A stretch of DNA of 64,000 bases from NCBI RefSeq assembly GCF_000377645.1, contig NZ_KB898484.1:1-64000 (forward strand). The letters run 5' to 3'. The notes under the pieces were generated by a model, which was given only the letters and a program-made list of their open reading frames with translations, was not told the DNA's origin and ran no database searches. Below are positions 57,964 to 64,000 of the stretch, piece by piece; position 1 is the stretch's first letter, and every line of letters begins with the position of its first letter. The DNA comes from Thiomonas sp. FB-6 (GTDB lineage Bacteria; Pseudomonadota; Gammaproteobacteria; Burkholderiales; Burkholderiaceae_C). The translations under genes and the position numbers were made by a program.

Positions 57964-60257
57964 ACCGGCGTGAGCTTGGCCACCGCCAGCGCCAGCCACT
58001 TGGTGCCGTGGCGATGGAAGCGCACCTGTGCGCGGGCGTCCTCGCCCCGGCCTTCCAGACTCAGCACGACCCCCTCGCCGAAGCGGTTGTGAAACACCGC
58101 CTGGCCCACGCGAAAGGCGCCGCCCGCCGGGACGGGGGCCGCCGCGCCGGCGGGGGCCGCGGCCGGCGGCGCCGGTTGCAGGCCCTGGCCCGGCCAGCCC
58201 CCCAGCCCGGAACGCACGGCGCCCGCGAGCATGCCGGGCACGCCGAAACCGGACTGGCGCGGGCTCAGCCACTTGATGGATTCCTGCGGCAGTTCGTCGA
58301 GGAAGCGGCTGCGCAGCTTGTAGCGGGTCTGGCCGTGCAGGATGCGGGTCTGCGCATGGCTGAGGTACAGGCGCTTGCGCGCCCGCGTGATGGCCACGTA
58401 CATCAGGCGCCGCTCCTCCTCGACGCCGTCGGCCTCGTTGAGTGCGTTCTCGTGCGGGAACAGGCCTTCCTCGAGGCCGGTGATGAACACGGCGTCGAAC
58501 TCCAGCCCCTTGGCCGCGTGCACGGTCATCATCTGCACCGCGTCCTGCCCGGCCTGGGCCTGGTTGTCCCCGGCCTCCAGCGAGGCATGCGAGAGGAAGG
58601 CCGCCAGCGGCGACAGCGTCTCCCCGGTGGCCGGGTCGATGCCCTGCTCGGCCAGGGCCTGCGTGCCCAGGGGCTGCTCCAGCAGCGCGCGCGCGTCCAG
58701 CCCGAAGCCTTCCTGGGTGACGAAGGCGGCGGCGGCGTTGACCAGTTCCTCCAGGTTCTCCACGCGGTCCTGGCCGTCGCGCTCGGCGCGGTAGTGGTCG
58801 AGCAGGCCGCTGTGCTCCAGCACCTGGCGGACCGTCTCGGGCAGGCTGGCGTGCTCGCACTCGCCGCGCATGCGCTCGATCAGCGCGGCAAAGGCCTGCA
58901 GGCTGGCACCGGCGCGCCCGGGCAGCTGGGCAATCGCGCCGGCCAGCGGCACGCCGCGCGCGGCGGCGGCGTCGGCCAGCTGCTCCAGCGAGCGCGCGCC
59001 GATGCCGCGCGGCGGGAAATTCGCCACGCGCAGCAGCGAGGTGTCGTCGTGCAGGCTGTGCAGCAGGCGCAGGTAGGCCAGCGCGTGCTTGATCTCCGCG
59101 CGCTCGAAAAAGCGCAGCCCCCCGTACACCCGGTAGGGAATTCCGGCGTTGAACAGCGCCCCCTCGATCACCCGCGACTGCGCGTTGGAACGGTAGAGCA
59201 GCGCGACCTGCTCGCGCGCGAAACCCTCACGCAGCAGCAGGCGGATCTCCTCGACCAGCCACAAGGCCTCCTGCTGGTCGGTCGGGTGCTCGATCACGCG
59301 CACCGGCTCGCCGTCGCCGGCCTCGGTGCGCAGCACCTTGCCCAGGCGGCGCGTGTTGTGGGCGATGAGCTCGTTGGCGGCCTCCAGGATGTAGGCGTGC
59401 GAGCGGTAGTTGCGCTCCAGCTTGATCAGGTGGCGCACGTGGAAATCGCGCTGGAAGTCGTCCATGTTGCCGACATGGGCGCCACGGAAGGCGTAGATGC
59501 TCTGGTCGTCGTCGCCCACCGCCAGCACCGCCGCCGGCTGGTCCTCGCCGGGGCCGGCCAGCAGCTTGAGCCACAGGTACTGCAGGCGGTTGGTGTCCTG
59601 GAACTCGTCGACCAGGATGTGGCGGAAGCGCTGGCGGTAATGGGCGCGCACCTCGGGGTGGTCGCGCAGCACCTCGTAGCTGCGCAGCAGCAGCTCGGCG
59701 AAATCCACCACGCCCTCGCGTTCGCACTGCGCCTCGTACGCGGCGAAGATCTCCGCGAACAGGCGGCTGTGCGCATCGTGGGAGTCGCAGTCGCGCGCGC
59801 GCATGCCGCGCTCCTTGCAGCCGTTGATGAACCACTGCACCTGCTTGGGCGGGGCGCGCTGGTCGTCCACGTTCATCGCCTTGAGCAGGCGCTTGAGCGA
59901 GGACAGCTGGTCCTGGGTGTCCAGGATCTGGAAGCTCTGCGGCAGCCCCGCGCTGCGCCAGTGCGCGCGCAGGAAGCGGTTGCACAGGCCGTGGAAGGTG
60001 CCGATCCACATGCCGCGCAGCGGAATCGGCAGCATGGCCGACAGGCGCGCCAGCATTTCCTTGGCCGCCTTGTTGGTGAAGGTGACCGCCAGGATCGAGG
60101 CCGGCGAGGCCTGCCCGGTGGAGATCAGCCAGGCGATGCGGGTGGTCAGCACGCGCGTCTTGCCGCTGCCGGCGCCGGCCAGCACCAGCGCGCTGTCGGC
60201 GGGAAGCGTGACCGCGGCGAGCTGTTCGGGGTTGAGCCGTGCGAGCAGATCGGACAT
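57954..60257 (-). CDS. uvrD: UvrD/PcrA/Rep-type DNA helicase
   Basis: This is a superfamily 1A 3'-5' helicase for repair and replication. The 767-residue protein shows motif I AGAGSGKTRVLTTRIA, TFTNKAAKEMLARL, the DEFQDTNRLQY Walker B block, GDDDQSIYAFRGA, NYRSHAYILEAAN, TVHAAKGLEFDAVFITGLEE and VAITRARKRLYLSHA. The C-terminal 50 residues (GQAVFHNRFGEGVVL) form a small UvrD/PcrA-type beta domain. It is divergent from valS. A dioxygenase remnant follows its stop. Confidence 0.95.
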   Translation of the reverse strand: MSDLLARLNPEQLAAVTLPADSALVLAGAGSGKTRVLTTRIAWLISTGQASPASILAVTFTNKAAKEMLARLSAMLPIPLRGMWIGTFHGLCNRFLRAHWRSAGLPQSFQILDTQDQLSSLKRLLKAMNVDDQRAPPKQVQWFINGCKERGMRARDCDSHDAHSRLFAEIFAAYEAQCEREGVVDFAELLLRSYEVLRDHPEVRAHYRQRFRHILVDEFQDTNRLQYLWLKLLAGPGEDQPAAVLAVGDDDQSIYAFRGAHVGNMDDFQRDFHVRHLIKLERNYRSHAYILEAANELIAHNTRRLGKVLRTEAGDGEPVRVIEHPTDQQEALWLVEEIRLLLREGFAREQVALLYRSNAQSRVIEGALFNAGIPYRVYGGLRFFERAEIKHALAYLRLLHSLHDDTSLLRVANFPPRGIGARSLEQLADAAAARGVPLAGAIAQLPGRAGASLQAFAALIERMRGECEHASLPETVRQVLEHSGLLDHYRAERDGQDRVENLEELVNAAAAFVTQEGFGLDARALLEQPLGTQALAEQGIDPATGETLSPLAAFLSHASLEAGDNQAQAGQDAVQMMTVHAAKGLEFDAVFITGLEEGLFPHENALNEADGVEEERRLMYVAITRARKRLYLSHAQTRILHGQTRYKLRSRFLDELPQESIKWLSPRQSGFGVPGMLAGAVRSGLGGWPGQGLQPAPPAAAPAGAAAPVPAGGAFRVGQAVFHNRFGEGVVLSLEGRGEDARAQVRFHRHGTKWLALAVAKLTPVDS

Positions 60258-60363
60258 GGCCCCATTGTAGGAGGCACCACGCCCGCGGCCGAGGCAGCCC
60301 GCCTACAATCCTGAGCTTTTGGCCTGCCCGCGATCGCCCGGGCACGCCCCCACCCGTCCCCCC

Positions 60364-63189
60364 ATGACCGACCTCGCCAAGTCTTTCGAACCCGCCGACA
60401 TCGAAGCGCGCTGGAGTGCCCGCTGGGAACAGCTCGGCTGCTTCGATCCCACGCTGGACGCGGCCCGCGAATCGTTCTCCATCCAGCTTCCGCCGCCCAA
60501 CGTGACCGGCACGCTGCACATGGGCCATGCCTTCAACCACACGGTGATGGACACGCTGACGCGCTGGCACCGCATGCGCGGCCACAACACCCTGTGGGTG
60601 CCCGGAACCGACCACGCCGGCATCGCCACCCAGATCGTGGTGGAACGCCAGTTGCAGGCGGCCGGCCTGAGCCGTCATGAAATGGGCCGCCAGGCCTTCG
60701 TCGACCGCATCTGGGAATGGAAGCGCCATTCGGGCAGCACCATCGCGCGCCAGATGCGACGCATGGGGGACTCGCTGTCGTCGAAGTACGAGTACTTCAC
60801 GATGGACGACAAGCTCTCGCGCGTGGTCATGGACAGCTTCGTGCGCCTGTACGAGCAGGGCCTGATCTACCGCGGCAAGCGCCTGGTCAACTGGGATCCG
60901 GTGCTGCGCAGCGCGGTCAGCGACCTGGAGGTGGAGAGCGCGGCCGAGGAAGGTTCGCTGTGGCACCTGCGCTACGCGCTCGAGGACGGCAGCGGCGCGG
61001 TGGTGGTGGCCACCACGCGCCCGGAAACCCTGTTCGGCGACACGGCCGTCATGGTGCACCCCGAGGACGAGCGCTACGCCGCGCTGGTGGGCCGGCGCGT
61101 GCGCCTGCCGCTGAGCGGGCGCCTGATCCCCGTGATCGCCGACGCGGCGGTGGACCGTGAGTTCGGCACCGGGGTCGTGAAGGTCACCCCGGCGCATGAT
61201 TTCAACGACTACCAGGTGGGCCAGCGCCACGGCTTGCCGATGATCTCGGTCATGGGCCTGGACGCGCGCATGAACGACGAGGTGCCCGAGCCCTGGCGCG
61301 GCCTCGACCGCTTCGAGGCACGCAAGCGCGTGGTCGAGCAACTGCAGGCCGACGGAGCCCTGGTGGAGGTGAAGGAGCACCAGTCGATGATCCCGCGCTG
61401 CACCCGCACCGGCCAGGTGGTCGAGCCCATGCTCACCGACCAGTGGTTCGTGGCCACCACCAAGCCCGGCCCCGACGGCCGCAGCCTGGCCGACAAGGCG
61501 CTGGAGGCGGTGCGCGGCGGCCAGGTGCGCTTCGTGCCGGAGAACTGGGTCAACACCTACGAGCAGTGGATGCGCAACATCCAGGACTGGTGCATCTCCC
61601 GCCAGCTCTGGTGGGGGCACCAGATCCCGGCGTGGTGGGGCGAAGGCGGCGAGCTGTTCGTCGCCCGCGACGAGGCCGAGGCCCAGGCCAAGGCTCGCGC
61701 CGCCGGCTACCGCGGCAGCCTGCGCCGCGACGAGGACGTGCTCGACACCTGGTATTCCTCCGCGCTGGTGCCCTTTTCCACGCTGGGCTGGCCGGACGCC
61801 ACGCGCGAGCTGGATCTGTTCCTGCCTTCGTCGGTGCTGGTCACGGGCTACGACATCATCTTCTTCTGGGTGGCCCGCATGATCATGATGACCACCCACT
61901 TCACCGGCAAGGTGCCGTTCCGCGACGTGTACATCCACGGCCTGGTGCTCGACGCGCACGGCAAGAAGATGAGCAAGTCCGAGGGCAACGTGCTCGACCC
62001 GGTGGACCTGATCGACGGCGTGGCCCTCGAGCCCCTGCTGGACAAGCGCACCTCCGGGCTGCGCCGCCCGGAGCTGGCGCCGCAGGTGCGCAAGGCCACC
62101 GAGAAGGAATTCCCGCAGGGCATTCCGGCTTTCGGCGCCGACGCGCTGCGCCTGACCTTCGCCTCGCTGGCCACCCTGGGACGCAACGTCAACTTCGACT
62201 CCAAGCGCTGCGAGGGCTACCGCAATTTCTGCAACAAGCTGTGGAACGCCACGCGCTTCGTGCTGATGCAGGTCGAGGGCCTGGACGAGCGCGAGCGCGG
62301 CATGGCCGAGTGCGCGCACGACTGCGGGCCCGAGGGCTACCTCGACTTCAGCGCGGCCGACCGCTGGATCGTCTCTCTGCTTCAGCGCACCGAGCAGGAA
62401 GTCGCGCAGGGGCTGGCCGACTACCGCCTCGACTTCGCCGCGCAGGCCATCTACCAGTTCGTCTGGAGCGAGTACTGCGACTGGTACCTGGAGATCGCCA
62501 AGGTGCAGATCGCCCACGGCAGCCCCGCGCTGCAGCGCGGCGCGCGACGCACGCTGCTGCGCGTGCTGGAGACCGTGCTGCGCCTGGCCCACCCCATCAT
62601 TCCCTTCATCACCGAAGAGCTGTGGCACAAGGTCGCGCCGCTGGCCGGGCGCGGCGGCGCCACGCTGAGCCTGGCGCCCTACCCCGAGGCGCAGCCGTCG
62701 AAGCTGGACGAGCGCTCCGAGGCCGAGATCGCCGGCTTCAAGCAGTTCGTCGACGCCTGCCGCAACCTGCGCGGCGAGCTCGGCGTGTCGCCGGCGCAGC
62801 GCCTGCCGCTGCTGGCCTGCGGCGACACCGCGCTGCTGCAGCGCCACGGAGCGGCGCTGCAGGCGCTGGCGCGCGTGTCCGAGCTGCGCGTGTTCGCCAG
62901 CCGCGAGGAATGGGCCGCCGCCGTGCAGACCGCCCCCACCGCGGTGGTCGGCGACGCCAGCATCGCGCTGTTCATCGAGGTCGACCGCGCGGCCGAACGC
63001 GAGCGCCTGCAGCGCGAGGCCCAGCGCCTCGAGGCCGAGATCGCCAAGGCGCAGGCCAAGCTCGGCAACGCCTCCTTCGTCGAGCGCGCGCCGGCCGCGG
63101 TGGTGGAACAGGAACAACGCCGCGTGGCCGAGTTCGGCGCCACGCGCGACAAGGTGCTCGAACAACTCGCCCGCCTCGGCGGATCCTGA
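60364..63189 (+). CDS. valS: Valyl-tRNA synthetase
   Basis: This is a class I aminoacyl-tRNA synthetase of 941 residues. It shows the HIGH-type motif [15 protein letters not shown], the KMSKS loop ([15 protein letters not shown]), an editing domain with [21 protein letters not shown], and a C-terminal coiled coil ([20 protein letters not shown]) typical of ValRS. ATG at 60364 ([14 protein letters not shown]) is used; the open frame begins at 60319. A TACAAT box at 60304-60309 lies 54 bp upstream. galU follows by 26 bp. Confidence 0.97.
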   Translation: MTDLAKSFEPADIEARWSARWEQLGCFDPTLDAARESFSIQLPPPNVTGTLHMGHAFNHTVMDTLTRWHRMRGHNTLWVPGTDHAGIATQIVVERQLQAAGLSRHEMGRQAFVDRIWEWKRHSGSTIARQMRRMGDSLSSKYEYFTMDDKLSRVVMDSFVRLYEQGLIYRGKRLVNWDPVLRSAVSDLEVESAAEEGSLWHLRYALEDGSGAVVVATTRPETLFGDTAVMVHPEDERYAALVGRRVRLPLSGRLIPVIADAAVDREFGTGVVKVTPAHDFNDYQVGQRHGLPMISVMGLDARMNDEVPEPWRGLDRFEARKRVVEQLQADGALVEVKEHQSMIPRCTRTGQVVEPMLTDQWFVATTKPGPDGRSLADKALEAVRGGQVRFVPENWVNTYEQWMRNIQDWCISRQLWWGHQIPAWWGEGGELFVARDEAEAQAKARAAGYRGSLRRDEDVLDTWYSSALVPFSTLGWPDATRELDLFLPSSVLVTGYDIIFFWVARMIMMTTHFTGKVPFRDVYIHGLVLDAHGKKMSKSEGNVLDPVDLIDGVALEPLLDKRTSGLRRPELAPQVRKATEKEFPQGIPAFGADALRLTFASLATLGRNVNFDSKRCEGYRNFCNKLWNATRFVLMQVEGLDERERGMAECAHDCGPEGYLDFSAADRWIVSLLQRTEQEVAQGLADYRLDFAAQAIYQFVWSEYCDWYLEIAKVQIAHGSPALQRGARRTLLRVLETVLRLAHPIIPFITEELWHKVAPLAGRGGATLSLAPYPEAQPSKLDERSEAEIAGFKQFVDACRNLRGELGVSPAQRLPLLACGDTALLQRHGAALQALARVSELRVFASREEWAAAVQTAPTAVVGDASIALFIEVDRAAERERLQREAQRLEAEIAKAQAKLGNASFVERAPAAVVEQEQRRVAEFGATRDKVLEQLARLGGS

Positions 63190-63215
63190 AACCTCGACTT
63201 CCAGGGAGATCCACC

Positions 63216-64000
63216 ATGCCACCACCCGCAATCACCAAGGCCGTATTCCCCGTCGCGGGCCTGGGAACGCGCTTCCTGCCCGCCACCAAGGCCACTCCGA
63301 AGGAGATGATGCCGGTGGTGGACAAGCCGCTGATCCAGTACGCCGTGGAGGAAGCCTACGCGGCCGGAATCACCGAGATGATCTTCGTCACCGGGCGCCA
63401 CAAACGCGCCATCGAGGACCATTTCGACACCGCCTACGAACTCGAGAACGAGCTCGCCGCGGCCAACAAGCAGGCGCTGCTCGACGTGGTGCGCAGCGTC
63501 AAGCCGGCCGACGTGCAATGCGTGTTCGTGCGCCAGCCGGTGGCCAACGGCCTGGGCGCCGCGGTGCTGTGCGCCGAACGCCTGGTGGGCAACGAGCCCT
63601 TCGCGGTGCTGCTGGCCGACGACCTGCTGGTGGGCCAGCCCCCGGTGATGGCGCAAATGGTGGACATCCATGCCCGCCACGGCCGCAGCGTGATCGCCAC
63701 CGAGGAGGTGCCGCGCGAACACACGCGGCGCTACGGCATCGTGCGCGGCCAGGAAATCCTGCCGGGCCTGACCTCGCTGGATGCCATCGTCGAGAAGCCC
63801 TCCCCCGAGAAGGCGCCGAGCACGCAGGGCGTGGTCGGGCGCTACGTGCTCAGCCCGCGGGTGTTCCACCACCTGCGCCACGTCGCCCCCGGCGCCGGCT
63901 CGGAGATCCAGCTCACCGACGGCATCGCCGCGCTGCTGGCCGAGGAAGCCGTCTACGCCTACCGCTACAGCGGCCGCCGCTACGACTGCGGCAGCAAGCA
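63216..64000 (+). CDS. galU: UTP-glucose-1-phosphate uridylyltransferase, 3' end cut by window
   Basis: GalU makes UDP-glucose for envelope polysaccharides. About 261 residues are present, and the frame is open at the right edge. Seen: the nucleotide-binding [63 protein letters not shown], a YGIV and VEKP block, and [14 protein letters not shown] near the end. This is the usual GalU order and about 90% of the usual length. ATG at 63216 has AGGGAGA 7 bp upstream. It is probably co-transcribed with valS. Confidence 0.96.
   Translation, partial: MPPPAITKAVFPVAGLGTRFLPATKATPKEMMPVVDKPLIQYAVEEAYAAGITEMIFVTGRHKRAIEDHFDTAYELENELAAANKQALLDVVRSVKPADVQCVFVRQPVANGLGAAVLCAERLVGNEPFAVLLADDLLVGQPPVMAQMVDIHARHGRSVIATEEVPREHTRRYGIVRGQEILPGLTSLDAIVEKPSPEKAPSTQGVVGRYVLSPRVFHHLRHVAPGAGSEIQLTDGIAALLAEEAVYAYRYSGRRYDCGSK

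Noticed and set aside
60264-60309. Back-to-back TACAAT boxes between uvrD and valS
   Set aside because: Both look like -10 elements, but neither has a recognisable -35 box at 16-18 bp and the uvrD one is only 7 bp from its start codon. They were not entered as promoters.
59227-63231. 1334-codon minus-strand frame across valS and uvrD
   Set aside because: It is antisense to valS and out of frame with uvrD, and has no domain.

Overview
The window is high-GC DNA with dense, mostly minus-strand coding. It fits the chromosome of a betaproteobacterium of the order Burkholderiales. Evidence for this is the order tpiA-secG-tRNA-Leu-nuoABCDEFGHIJKLMN followed by DUF2818 and Nudix genes, the xseB-ispA-dxs-folE2 cluster, tsaD divergent from rpsU-yqeY, and BPSS1780-type and DUF2782 genes. 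The species cannot be named from the sequence alone. No insertion sequence, prophage, CRISPR array or rRNA was seen.

Layout. 1-10 kb: a two-partner secretion locus on the minus strand. The TpsB outer-membrane transporter (8164-9933) lies upstream of a giant CdiA/FHA-like TpsA exoprotein (8138 down to the left edge, over 2,700 residues and still open). The left edge cuts it just past its pretoxin region, so the toxin tip and any immunity gene are missing. 10-16.5 kb: comEC, then a membrane GGDEF/EAL protein, a CheW and a methyl-accepting chemotaxis protein that look like one chemosensory unit. 16.5-20.6 kb: an accessory patch with an unknown 137-aa protein, a small HTH regulator converging on it, and an 846-aa membrane-anchored protein with about six propeller-like repeats. 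20.8-36.5 kb: a Nudix hydrolase, a DUF2818 protein and the complete 14-gene NADH dehydrogenase operon. A tRNA-Leu(GAG) precedes nuoA, with two perfect hairpins between them. 37-42 kb: secG, tpiA, a quinone oxidoreductase, pnp and rpsO.

42-64 kb: a metallophosphoesterase converging with tsaD, then rpsU-yqeY (without the usual dnaG-rpoD after it), folE2, dxs, ispA and xseB. On the plus strand follow a Rieske oxygenase, a SseA-like sulfurtransferase and two UspA proteins. polA converges on them across a 28-bp perfect hairpin. Next are a DUF2782 protein, thrB and a BPSS1780-type membrane protein. A frameshifted remnant of a phytanoyl-CoA dioxygenase gene with a REP-like repeat lies between that gene and uvrD. 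valS and a right-truncated galU close the window.

Functionally, most of the window is core metabolism: respiratory complex I, isoprenoid precursors (Dxs, IspA), pterin or queuosine precursor (FolE2), RNA turnover and translation, and DNA replication and repair. The accessory interest is concentrated in 1-20.6 kb (CDI-like exoprotein, chemosensory/c-di-GMP unit, unknown propeller protein) and in the decayed locus at 57.5-58 kb.
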